DNA of 64,000 nucleotides from Lewinella sp. JB7 (GTDB lineage: Bacteria > Bacteroidota > Bacteroidia > Chitinophagales > Saprospiraceae): NCBI RefSeq assembly GCF_024297185.1, contig NZ_JANCTD010000003.1, positions 310,001-374,000 of the forward strand, written 5' to 3'. The notes below the pieces were generated by a model that worked only from the letters and a program-made list of their open reading frames with translations, made no database searches and was not told where the DNA came from. Below, piece by piece: positions 23,502 through 31,180 of the stretch. A program made the translations under genes and the position numbers. The stretch's first letter is position 1, and each line of letters begins with the position of its first letter.

Positions 23502-24071
23502 TTAGGGTGAGGTAGGGGGTAAGGCCAGGTTCGTCGCTGCATCGCTATCGCTGACGAGCAAGGTGCCCTCCGCGGTATAATCTTCTACGTATACATTGGC
23601 CCCGGTCGGAATTTCCGTCCCCGAACTGCTGCGGGCCTTAAGTTCCCGTACCGCTCCCTTCACGGTGACGTGCACGATCCCCTCCCCCGCCGCCGGGATT
23701 CTCAGGTATACCCGACCGGATTGCAGGAGCGTATCCTCGACCGACCAGTTGACGTTTTCCTCGTAGCCGAGTATCCACTTTACCAGTAAAGACATCAAAT
23801 ACACCGCTACGGCTCCCGCGCCCACGCCCGATACGATTGCCGCCACGGGATGGGTACTGGCCAGGAGTAGCAGCTTAGCCACCCAGGCCCCCACGGAGAG
23901 GAAGGTAAGGCCACCCTTTACGATCCCAAAGCCGAACCCACTTCCGCCTTCCGCTCCGCCCTCCGCGTCAATATCCACGTCGGCGTCCACTCCACCGACG
24001 ATACCCGCCAGCAGGAGAAGCACGAGGAGGCCTCCGGCGATCAAAGAAATGTACTGTAGCCAAACAACCAT
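23502..24071 (-). CDS. NfeD-like membrane protein (short, no protease domain)
   Basis: 189 residues from the ATG at 24071 (MVVWLQYISL); an ATG 39 bases upstream is in frame but lies inside an inverted repeat and adds a charged lead. Three hydrophobic segments (about 6-26, 57-75, 79-100) are separated by an Asp/Gly-rich loop (VDADVDIDAEGG). Residues 120-175 form an NfeD-type OB fold (QSGRVYLRIPAAGEGIV). There is no serine-protease domain, so this is the short YqiJ-like class that pairs with flotillins. The flotillin gene starts 6 bases after its stop. Confidence 0.82.
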   Translation of the reverse strand: MVVWLQYISLIAGGLLVLLLLAGIVGGVDADVDIDAEGGAEGGSGFGFGIVKGGLTFLSVGAWVAKLLLLASTHPVAAIVSGVGAGAVAVYLMSLLVKWILGYEENVNWSVEDTLLQSGRVYLRIPAAGEGIVHVTVKGAVRELKARSSSGTEIPTGANVYVEDYTAEGTLLVSDSDAATNLALPPTSP

Positions 24072-24072
24072 T

Positions 24073-24107
24073 TGCCAAACGCTTTTATAACACATTAACG
24101 TTTGGCA
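24073..24107 (-). promoter_or_regulatory. Inverted repeat abutting the NfeD start codon
   Basis: TGCCAAACG and CGTTTGGCA are exact reverse complements separated by 17 bases. In the mRNA the stem would end one base before the ATG at 24071 and could block ribosome access; as DNA it could be an operator. Confidence 0.45.
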
Positions 24108-24193
24108 CACCCCCTTACGTTGCTACGTTAATTACGTCCTGGTCGATACGGGAGCATCGCTGGTCGATTAAAGCCGGCCGGCCGCCACCGGAC

Positions 24194-25003
24194 CTAGGGA
24201 ATATTGGGAGAAGCACCGCCCCGCTCCACGCTCTTATCCGCGTAACGGACCGGGCGCTCATTACCGAATAGGTAGTCTAAGCCACCGGATACGTGACGGA
24301 CGAACTCGGGTTCCCGGTAGGATTCGTCGGTATGGCCCAGACCGGTGTAGAACATACGCCCGTTAGCCACTGCCTTATACCACGCGATGGGGTGGTTATC
24401 ACCGTTTTTGCCGCCCTCGTAGGTACTCTCGTCCAGGCGCAGTAAGGTCGTAAAATCGTCCTGAATGGATTTATAGTTGTACCATTCGTCGTTGCGCACC
24501 CAGGTATCACCGAGAAAGGCCGTTGCCGGATGGTCGTGATTTTCGACGATGATGGTAGCCCGGGGTTGTCCCCGCGGGTGACTGAGAAAATAAGCGCCTA
24601 CCAGCTGATTGTACCACGGCCAGTCGTATTCGGTATCCGCCGCCGCGTGAATACCCATCCAGTTCCCGCCGGCTTCCAGGAAGCGCTCGAGCTCCCGCTG
24701 CTGGGCATCGTTGAGAATATCTCCCGTGGTGCTCAGGAACACGACGACCTTATACTTACTCAAATTGTCCTGGTTAAAGACCGTTGCATCTTCGGAGAAA
24801 TCGACGGTGAAGGATTTCTCGCTGGCCAGTTTGCGAAACATTTCCTGCCCGGCTTCGATGGAAGCATGGCGAAAGCCGGCCGTCTTAGAGAAGACGAGCA
24901 CCCGGTTCGTTTCCCCACCGCATCCACAGGCCAGGAAAAGGATAACGGCCACGATGAAGAGCACCGTAGCGGGCTGTAGGGGGGCTGGGGAGTTATTCGT
25001 CAT
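24194..25003 (-). CDS. ThuA-domain lipoprotein
   Basis: 269 residues. N-terminal hydrophobic segment with a lipobox (FLAC-G, about Cys26). The rest is a ThuA domain (class I glutamine-amidotransferase-like fold): RVLVFSKTAGFRH, FLSTTGDILNDAQQRELERF, GGNWMGIHAAADTEY, VENHDHPAT and GHTDESY. ThuA domains are linked to sugar (trehalose and related disaccharide) use and are very frequent in Bacteroidota; the reaction is not settled. It has its own transcription unit: a terminator for rlpA lies upstream and the nfeD-flotillin operon follows after 122 bases. Confidence 0.85.
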   Translation of the reverse strand: MTNNSPAPLQPATVLFIVAVILFLACGCGGETNRVLVFSKTAGFRHASIEAGQEMFRKLASEKSFTVDFSEDATVFNQDNLSKYKVVVFLSTTGDILNDAQQRELERFLEAGGNWMGIHAAADTEYDWPWYNQLVGAYFLSHPRGQPRATIIVENHDHPATAFLGDTWVRNDEWYNYKSIQDDFTTLLRLDESTYEGGKNGDNHPIAWYKAVANGRMFYTGLGHTDESYREPEFVRHVSGGLDYLFGNERPVRYADKSVERGGASPNIP

Positions 25004-25161
25004 CTGGGTTCAGCTCTAATCAAAACGAAAACGGAAATCCGGCTACCGGAGTTTCGCAGAAAGTTTGCTTACGCTTCCTCCGACCCGTTGAATGTTCGGA
25101 AAGGATAAGCAATACTATAGGAAAATTCTAATTTAAGCCTAACAAAGGTGAAACCGCGAAA

Positions 25162-25202
25162 ATAAAAAAAAGGATGCGAGGTCGTCTGACCCCGCATCCT
25201 TT
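25162..25202 (-). terminator. Intrinsic terminator after the RlpA-SPOR gene
   Basis: Stem AAAGGATGCG / CGCATCCTTT with a further GGTC/GACC pairing inside one mismatch, followed on the minus strand by a U-run of seven or more. It starts 25 bases after the rlpA-like stop codon. Confidence 0.88.
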
Positions 25203-25226
25203 GCGAATTTTTCTGTTCCGGGCAAC

Positions 25227-26228
25227 TTACATCTTGGCGACGATGCCGGAAAGCTTGTACTTCCCCTGAATAACCTGGGCGGCCTGCTGCGCTTCGTTGA
25301 CACTGCCGAAACTTCCGGAGTAGACGCGGTTGATGACCTGCCCGTCGGGCTTGGTGAAGGCGCGGTAGAAGGCGTCGGTAAGCCCCTGTTCCTTCAGTTC
25401 GGCAACGCGTCGCTGGGCATAGGTTTCGTTGTTGTAAGCACCTAACTGAACGGCAAATGCTTCCTGCTGGGGAGCGGCGGCGGCGGCGGCGGCAGCGGGG
25501 GGCAGGGCGGTACCACCCCGGGCTTCCTGACGACCGGGTACGGTGGGTGAGGGTGGCTTCACCGCAGCGACTTCCGGGGAAGCGGTCGAGGGATAGCGAT
25601 TAAAGGTAGCCGGCGTGGGCGCAACCTCGCGGTTCATCACACTAGAGCGGGTCGGTTCGGCGGCGGGCTTGCGTACGGCTACGTCCGGAGACGGTGCGAC
25701 GATACCCCCGCCGGTCGGTTCCGTGGAGGCGGCAAGCACGGGGGCCCGGTTGTACGTGGACGGAGCGGCAATTTCGGAAGGGGGAAGCGGATTCCAGTTG
25801 CTGAAACCACTGCGTTCGAGGCTGACGGGAGCGGAGGAGGTGATGCCCAGTTTGTCCGCGGCAACCCGGCTCAGGGTAACGAGACAGTCTTCGCACTCGC
25901 GGCCGCGGTCCGTAACCCGAACCACGACGCTGCGGCCGTTCTCGGTATTCGTAACCCGTAGGAGGGTACCCAACGGGAGGGCGGCGTGGCTGGTGGTCAT
26001 CTCTTCCGCGTAGTAGGTTTCCCCGTAGGCGGTCGGTGTACCCTCGGCGTCGGCGGCGTAAATACCGGCCAGACCGGTCTGTCGCTCGCTGTATGCCCGG
26101 TCGTACGACTGTGGATCGTGCTGCACTTCCTTGGGGTGGGCGGCGGGTTTGTCCTTGTTCCACTCAAAGCTCTGCCCACTAAGGGCAGTGGCCGAGAGTA
26201 AGATTCCGAGAGAGAGTAAACGTTTCAT
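25227..26228 (-). CDS. rlpA: RlpA-like DPBB protein with SPOR domain
   Basis: 333 residues. Signal peptide (1-19, ending LSGQ). Residues about 50-135 are an RlpA double-psi beta-barrel: GLAGIYAADAEGTPTAYGE, then SHAALPLGTLLRVTN and VVVRVTDRG, the typical lytic transglycosylase layout. A long Pro/Ala/Thr-rich linker (140-250), with an eight-Ala run, leads to a C-terminal SPOR domain (256-333; FAVQLGAYNN ... YSGSFGSVNEAQQAA) that binds denuded septal peptidoglycan. Likely acts at the division site or in daughter-cell separation. Whether it still cuts glycan cannot be judged from sequence alone. A weak -7 box (TAATCTTG) lies 8 bases before the ATG. Confidence 0.85.
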   Translation of the reverse strand: MKRLLSLGILLSATALSGQSFEWNKDKPAAHPKEVQHDPQSYDRAYSERQTGLAGIYAADAEGTPTAYGETYYAEEMTTSHAALPLGTLLRVTNTENGRSVVVRVTDRGRECEDCLVTLSRVAADKLGITSSAPVSLERSGFSNWNPLPPSEIAAPSTYNRAPVLAASTEPTGGGIVAPSPDVAVRKPAAEPTRSSVMNREVAPTPATFNRYPSTASPEVAAVKPPSPTVPGRQEARGGTALPPAAAAAAAAPQQEAFAVQLGAYNNETYAQRRVAELKEQGLTDAFYRAFTKPDGQVINRVYSGSFGSVNEAQQAAQVIQGKYKLSGIVAKM

Positions 26229-26421
26229 TTATACGTCAAGATTAAGGCTGGTGGTGGCCGGAGCCGATCCGCGCAACCGGGTAAATACCCTGAGGAGGCA
26301 AATAACGCCCAAGTATGGTAATTCATTGGCCATCCAACGAATTATCGTCCTGTAGGGGACCATTGTAACGGTTGAGCCGGCAAAATGCTCGCTGCTTACT
26401 ACAAATTGATTGAAATTTAAC

Positions 26422-27069
26422 TTATTGCACCGGATCGACGTCCGTACGCCAGCGGCGCACCTCCCGCCAGGCGTAGGCCTCGTCCTCCCAGCGCAGCAGC
26501 TCGGTCGCGTTGGGTCCCTTATAGTTCAGGAACCAGGTTTCGATGATCCGTTTAGCGGCATCGTTGCCGAGCGAAAAATCGAGAAAGTTATCCGCCCGGT
26601 AAACCCGTGCACTGGTATCGGCCGGTACGGCGATGATCTTGGTGTCGATTTCCCCCCGGTCCCGCAGCATCAGGGTACCGATGGGATGAACGCGCAACTT
26701 GGTGCCCGTAGGCACCGATTCCCCGATCACGAGTACGTCCAGGGCATCGCCGTCACCGCCCCGGGTCTTTTCTACCAGCGTCGAAGGGATGAAACCGTAA
26801 TTACCGGGGTACGGCAGGAAATTGATCACCCGCAAAGAGCCGTCCGGTAAGGTGTCGTTGGCGTATCCCCGATCGGGATGGTACTCGATCTTGTGGCTGG
26901 TGCCGGCGGGAATCTCCACGATTACGTTAAAGGCGTCTCCGTCGATGCTGGGAAGGGAGTACGGATCCGTCAGTTCCACCGCTTCCGCCGTGGGGGTAGT
27001 CGGTTCGGTGGGGGTAGTCGCGTCGCAGGCCCACAGCAAAAGAAGCGGGAGTGCAGTAAGGTATTTCAT
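26422..27069 (-). CDS. ppa: Lipoprotein inorganic pyrophosphatase (family I)
   Basis: 215 residues. Family I soluble pyrophosphatase core: HKIEYHPDRG, YPGNYGFIPSTL, and the signature DGDALDVLV with its metal-binding Asp residues, then IDTKIIAVP and FLNYKG. The enzyme hydrolyses pyrophosphate to phosphate with Mg. Unlike the usual cytoplasmic form, it has a clear lipoprotein signal (residues 1-15, LLLLWAC-D) and a Thr/Pro-rich linker (16-35), so it should sit in the periplasm or on the outer membrane. It is the third gene of a tight operon with an ATP-grasp-like protein (43 bases upstream) and an MtfA-like peptidase. The export signal is the odd feature; the enzyme assignment is firm. Confidence 0.88.
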   Translation of the reverse strand: MKYLTALPLLLLWACDATTPTEPTTPTAEAVELTDPYSLPSIDGDAFNVIVEIPAGTSHKIEYHPDRGYANDTLPDGSLRVINFLPYPGNYGFIPSTLVEKTRGGDGDALDVLVIGESVPTGTKLRVHPIGTLMLRDRGEIDTKIIAVPADTSARVYRADNFLDFSLGNDAAKRIIETWFLNYKGPNATELLRWEDEAYAWREVRRWRTDVDPVQ

Positions 27070-27112
27070 GTAAGTAGTGATTTAGCATACGGGGAGTGCG
27101 GGAATGAGGAAG

Positions 27113-28303
27113 CTATTGCTCGAAGTAACCGAGGGTACCGCCGACCCAGGTCTTACCCTTATTGTAGCGGACGCCGATCATCTCGCCCTTCGACAACCGG
27201 ACCAGGTTGTTCACCAGGGTCGGACGTTCGTTTCCCGGTAGCCAGAGGTACATCATCCGCAGCTCCACCCGGGCCATTTCGTCCGGCGTACGGACGATGG
27301 GAACGTACTCCACTTTCTTTTGCAGGATGAAGTGTTCGGGCCGTTCGAGATCGCGCAGATCGCTTTCGGTAGGATGAAGGTTGACGCCCATACCGGCAAA
27401 GCTGTGCAGGGGTTTGAGTACGTAATCCGCCAGATTCACCGGCGGGTGATCCAGTTCGGAAACGAAAGTCGTCTCCGGCACGTACGGACTGCGGATGAAC
27501 GGCAGGCTGTACTTGCTGATGAGGAAGAACCAGTTGGGGTGCCCGGCCCACTCCACGTCCGCCACTTCGATCATATTGAACCGCCGCCGCAGATCGGTCC
27601 GGGCCTTGAGTTCGTCAAAGATCACGCGATTGTAGATGCGCCTGACCCGCGTGCGCTCCCCGTCCCGGTCGTAGTACAGTACGCCGGCGTCGAGTTCCAG
27701 TTCGCTGATACAAACTTCCCGGATCCCGAGTTCGGCACAGGCAACCACCAGGTCGATGCGGGTAGTCTGGGCCTTTGGGTCCACCTCGAGCAACACGACG
27801 TGCTCCGGGGCATGCCCCCCCAGAATAGCGCCGCGTAAGGTTTCCAGGTATTCTTCGTCGGTAGACCCGTCGAAGCGGGCGGAAAATCCTTTGGGGACGG
27901 GAAAAAAGCGGCGAAAACTGCGGTCCAGCAGATGCTGAAAGTGGTACAGGGAAGGAAAGCCCTGCGCCTCCACGAGCTGGGGTACGACGGTACCGTCCTC
28001 GGCCCGGCAGACTCCGAAGTCCAGTTGCAGGAAGAGGGGGTGTTCGTTCTGTCCCGGCACGAACTCTCCCGGCGGAATGGCGGCGGCTACCCGCTCCGCG
28101 TAACCGGGGGCGGCGATCACGTCCAGCACATCCTCACAGGCGGCAAAGACACGGTCCCGAAAGGCCCGGGGAAAGAACACGGGCGTTTCCGCTACGTGGA
28201 ATTTGGGATCGTGGTTGTACTGACCGCCGAGCCAGGCGATCATGGCCTGGTAGGCCTCGTTGGTAAAGGAATCGTTGTAACGCTGGCGAATGTCGGGTAT
28301 CAT
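27113..28303 (-). CDS. ATP-grasp-like protein of unknown substrate
   Basis: 396 residues, no signal peptide or membrane segment. The C-terminal half has features of an ATP-grasp fold: YVLKPLHSFAGMGV (a lysine plus glycine-rich loop as in ATP-binding), HFILQKKVEYVP, and VELRMMYLW (the acidic metal-binding strand). The N-terminal half (PLFLQLDFGVCRAEDG, LVEAQGFPSLYHFQ) resembles circularly permuted ATP-grasp proteins related to glutathionylspermidine synthase. If right, it would join a carboxylate to an amine with ATP. The substrate is unknown. It lies between the mtfA-like and lipoprotein ppa genes with gaps of about 40 bases on each side. Confidence 0.55.
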   Translation of the reverse strand: MIPDIRQRYNDSFTNEAYQAMIAWLGGQYNHDPKFHVAETPVFFPRAFRDRVFAACEDVLDVIAAPGYAERVAAAIPPGEFVPGQNEHPLFLQLDFGVCRAEDGTVVPQLVEAQGFPSLYHFQHLLDRSFRRFFPVPKGFSARFDGSTDEEYLETLRGAILGGHAPEHVVLLEVDPKAQTTRIDLVVACAELGIREVCISELELDAGVLYYDRDGERTRVRRIYNRVIFDELKARTDLRRRFNMIEVADVEWAGHPNWFFLISKYSLPFIRSPYVPETTFVSELDHPPVNLADYVLKPLHSFAGMGVNLHPTESDLRDLERPEHFILQKKVEYVPIVRTPDEMARVELRMMYLWLPGNERPTLVNNLVRLSKGEMIGVRYNKGKTWVGGTLGYFEQ

Positions 28304-28343
28304 AGGTTACGTTAACCACCCCCGCCGATAGTTGTTTGTTGGG

Positions 28344-29180
28344 CTAGGTATTTGCTACCGGATCCCGCTGGGCCACGGTGCCTACCCCGCCGTCACCGTC
28401 CAGGTCCTGGTGGAAGATGCGCTCCATCAGCGCGAAAAGCTCGGGATGTTTGCTGGCGAAGGCCGCCGGGCGGTTAAAGAAGTACTCGGCCGCTACGGCG
28501 AAAAACTCCGCCTTGTTCGTGGCTCCGTAGTTATCGATGTCGGAATCGCCCCGCTGGATGGCTTCCATCTCTCCGCGCATCATCTCCACCCAGGGAATGA
28601 GGTACTGGTGGTCCAGGAAGTAGTCGGGAATACCGTCGGTATCTCCGTCGGCCTTGTCCAGCAGGTGGGTAAACTCGTGAATGCCGGTATTGTCGCGGCC
28701 GGCGTTGGCGAAACCGCGCCGCAGTGCCTGCTGGGAGAGCAGGAGCTTGCCGTTCATGTACCCGCCGCCGACCATACCGGCTACGTCGCGCCCCTCCCCT
28801 TCCGTCGCGAAAGTGTCCCGGTTAAACGTATTAGCGTAAAGCAGCACTTCCCGCAATTTCGGGTACTGGTTCCAGTCTTCGAACCCGAAGGTGGGAATCA
28901 GTCCGCTGGCGGCTACGAGTACCCGGTCGAGTTCGGTCACTTCGGTATCGATGCCGGTGATCTTGACCCGCTGAAAGAAGTAGCGCATCCGGTCCTGGAA
29001 GCGCTTTTTTTCCGAACGACTCAGCGTGGAATAAAAGGTGACTTCCTTGCGCAGTAAGCGCCGCCACTGTTTCCGAAATTCGGGCAGCGGGCCCATGGGC
29101 TCATCCCGGAAAATGTAGTAGAGTAGTCCACCGGCCAGGGCTAGTACGGCTAGGGCGACCAGGGTAGCGGAAGTTGTCAT
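28344..29180 (-). CDS. MtfA-like zinc metallopeptidase (M90)
   Basis: 278 residues. An N-terminal membrane helix (5-24) precedes an M90/MtfA domain: zinc motif HEFTH at 168-172 and the downstream AEFFAVAAEYFF block that supplies the remaining ligand. E. coli MtfA is a soluble peptidase that binds the Mlc repressor; Bacteroidota homologs are usually annotated only as zinc-dependent peptidases and their substrate is unknown. The membrane anchor differs from the E. coli protein. First gene of a probable three-gene operon with the ATP-grasp-like and pyrophosphatase genes. Confidence 0.82.
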   Translation of the reverse strand: MTTSATLVALAVLALAGGLLYYIFRDEPMGPLPEFRKQWRRLLRKEVTFYSTLSRSEKKRFQDRMRYFFQRVKITGIDTEVTELDRVLVAASGLIPTFGFEDWNQYPKLREVLLYANTFNRDTFATEGEGRDVAGMVGGGYMNGKLLLSQQALRRGFANAGRDNTGIHEFTHLLDKADGDTDGIPDYFLDHQYLIPWVEMMRGEMEAIQRGDSDIDNYGATNKAEFFAVAAEYFFNRPAAFASKHPELFALMERIFHQDLDGDGGVGTVAQRDPVANT

Positions 29181-29289
29181 CGTTCGTTCGGTTTACGGGG
29201 CGGGGCCGCGGGAGCGGTGTGATTTGGTTAGATGCCGCGTAGGTGGGTAAATGTTCGAGTGAGTGCACGGGGCAGCGTACTTTGTCGGC

Positions 29290-30537
29290 ATGAACGTTCT
29301 CGATCGCTTCCTTCGCTACGTGCGCATCGATACCCAGTCGGATCCGCACTCCAAATCCCAACCGTCCACCGATAAGCAACGCGACCTCGGCCGCCTTCTG
29401 GCGGAGGAGCTCCGCGAACTCGGGCTCACCGATGCCGCCCTCGACCGCTACGGCTACGTCTACGCCACCCTGCCCGCCTCCCCGGGGATGGAGCAGCTGC
29501 CCGTCATCTGTTTCTGCGCGCATATGGATACGAGTCCCGACGCCAGCGGCAGCGGAGTGAAGCCCATCGTACACCGTAACTACCAGGGCCAGGATCTCGT
29601 CCTGCCCGACGACCCCCAGGTAGTCCTGCGGGCGGACGACTTCCCGGGACTCCGCCAAAACATCGGGCACGACATCGTCACGGCCAGCGGCACCACGCTG
29701 TTGGGCGCCGACAACAAATCCGGCATCGCCGCGATCATGGCGGCGGTGGAGTATCTGGGGGAGCACCCCGAAGTGCCCCACGGGCGCATTCGCATCCTCT
29801 TCACGCCGGATGAGGAGATCGGTCGCGGAGTCAACGCGGTGGATATGGAGAAGTTGGGCGCCGACTTCGGCTATACCATCGACGGGGAGGCCCGGGGCAG
29901 CATCGAGGACGAAACCTTCAGCGCGGACGGTGCCGTGATCACCATCGCCGGCGTGAGCAGCCACCCGGGATTCGCGAAGGGGAAACTGGAGAACGCCGTC
30001 AAGATCGCCGCCGACATTATTGCCGCCCTGCCCCGGGCGGAGCTGAGTCCGGAAACTACCGACGACCGCGCGGGCTTCATTCATCCGGTAGAACTCTCCG
30101 CCAAGGCCGAAAGCGCGCGCATCGAGTTCATTCTGCGGGACTTCGACACCGCCCGGCTCGACGACCACGCCCGGGTACTGCGCGACATCATCTCCGAGGT
30201 GGGGCCGAATTATCCCAACAGCTTCATCCACCTGGAAGTGACCGAACAGTACCGCAACATGAAAGAAGTGCTCGACCAGCATCCCCGCGTGACGCGACTG
30301 GCCGAGGAGGCCATCCGTGCCGTAGGGCTACGGGTGCGTCGATCCCACATCCGCGGCGGAACCGACGGATCGCGACTCAGTTTCATGGGTCTGCCCTGCC
30401 CCAACATCTTCGCCGGGGAGCACGCCTTCCACTCCCGCTACGAATGGGCAAGCGTATTCGAGATGCAAAAGGCGGCGGAAGTGATCGTGGAGATCAGTCG
30501 CCGCAATACCCTCACCGAGCCGGCCACCGCGGTATGA
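29290..30537 (+). CDS. pepT: Tripeptide aminopeptidase (peptidase T)
   Basis: 415 residues from the ATG at 29290 (MNVLDRFLRYVRIDTQS), the standard PepT beginning; an upstream in-frame start adds nine unsupported residues. M20B metal-site blocks are intact: HMDTSPDASG, TTLLGADNKSG, FTPDEEIGRG, HPGFAKGKLENAV and the late GGTDGSRLSFMG, GEHAFHSRYE. PepT removes the N-terminal residue of tripeptides in the cytoplasm, with two zinc ions. A promoter-like TACTTTG lies just before the start. The stop overlaps the thioesterase ATG (ATGA), so the two are translationally coupled. Confidence 0.93.
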   Translation: MNVLDRFLRYVRIDTQSDPHSKSQPSTDKQRDLGRLLAEELRELGLTDAALDRYGYVYATLPASPGMEQLPVICFCAHMDTSPDASGSGVKPIVHRNYQGQDLVLPDDPQVVLRADDFPGLRQNIGHDIVTASGTTLLGADNKSGIAAIMAAVEYLGEHPEVPHGRIRILFTPDEEIGRGVNAVDMEKLGADFGYTIDGEARGSIEDETFSADGAVITIAGVSSHPGFAKGKLENAVKIAADIIAALPRAELSPETTDDRAGFIHPVELSAKAESARIEFILRDFDTARLDDHARVLRDIISEVGPNYPNSFIHLEVTEQYRNMKEVLDQHPRVTRLAEEAIRAVGLRVRRSHIRGGTDGSRLSFMGLPCPNIFAGEHAFHSRYEWASVFEMQKAAEVIVEISRRNTLTEPATAV

Positions 30538-30962
30538 TCTGGAAGACACCCCCTACCCTCGCCGCTCTCAACGCCCTGAACGAAGGAACCCTCGGGGCTA
30601 CCCTCGGCATCCGGTTCGTAGAGATCGGCGACGATTACCTTACGGCCGAGATGCCGGTGGACGAACGCACCGTACAACCCTTTCGCTTACTCCACGGCGG
30701 GGCCTCCGTAGCCCTGGCCGAGACTCTCGGCAGCGTGGCGGGCTTCCTCAGCCTCACCGATCCCGGGGCGTATATCGTGGTGGGCGTGGACATCAACGCC
30801 AGCCACCTGCGCAGCGTACCGGAGGGGGGGCGCGTAAGGGGGACGGTGCGCCCCGTACGGGTCGGCAGAACCGTACAGGTGTGGCAAATTGACATCGAAA
30901 ACGAGCAGGGCAGGACCATCTGTACCTCCCGACTGACGTGCCAGGTGGTAAAACGGCGATAA
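30534..30962 (+). CDS. Hotdog-fold acyl-CoA thioesterase (MenI/PaaI-like)
   Basis: 142 residues from the ATG at 30534, which overlaps the pepT stop. Hotdog signature: GATLGIRFVEIGDDYLTAEMPVDERT, then HGGASVALAETLGSVA with the helix and active-site Glu, and a C-terminal sheet (VWQIDIENEQGR..CTSRLTC). This is the YbgC/YdiI/PaaI group; the size and motif fit 1,4-dihydroxy-2-naphthoyl-CoA thioesterase (MenI), which would suit menaquinone synthesis, but other acyl-CoA substrates are possible. No men gene is nearby. Confidence 0.82.
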   Translation: MIWKTPPTLAALNALNEGTLGATLGIRFVEIGDDYLTAEMPVDERTVQPFRLLHGGASVALAETLGSVAGFLSLTDPGAYIVVGVDINASHLRSVPEGGRVRGTVRPVRVGRTVQVWQIDIENEQGRTICTSRLTCQVVKRR

Positions 30963-31128
30963 AACTCGATCTTTTTTTTGGGTTACGGTTTCCGTGGAAA
31001 ATTGGGGAAATCACCGCCCCGGCCCAGTAAATGCCGTACCGGGCCGCAAAACGGCGCAGCATATTAGGTCTGTAAACCAATAGGCATTGCTCACGTTACC
31101 CCATTGCACCTGCGACCCCGCCCAAAGC

Positions 31129-31160
31129 TTTGACGTTCAGGGCGTATCGCTATAATTTTG
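31129..31160 (+). promoter_or_regulatory. Bacteroidota-type promoter for the CBM48-HhH gene
   Basis: TTTG at 31129-31132 and TAATTTTG at 31153-31160, a 20-base spacer; both boxes match the consensus fully. The ATG at 31181 would give a leader of only about 15 bases. Confidence 0.7.
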
Positions 31161-31180
31161 TACTAAATACACACACTACC

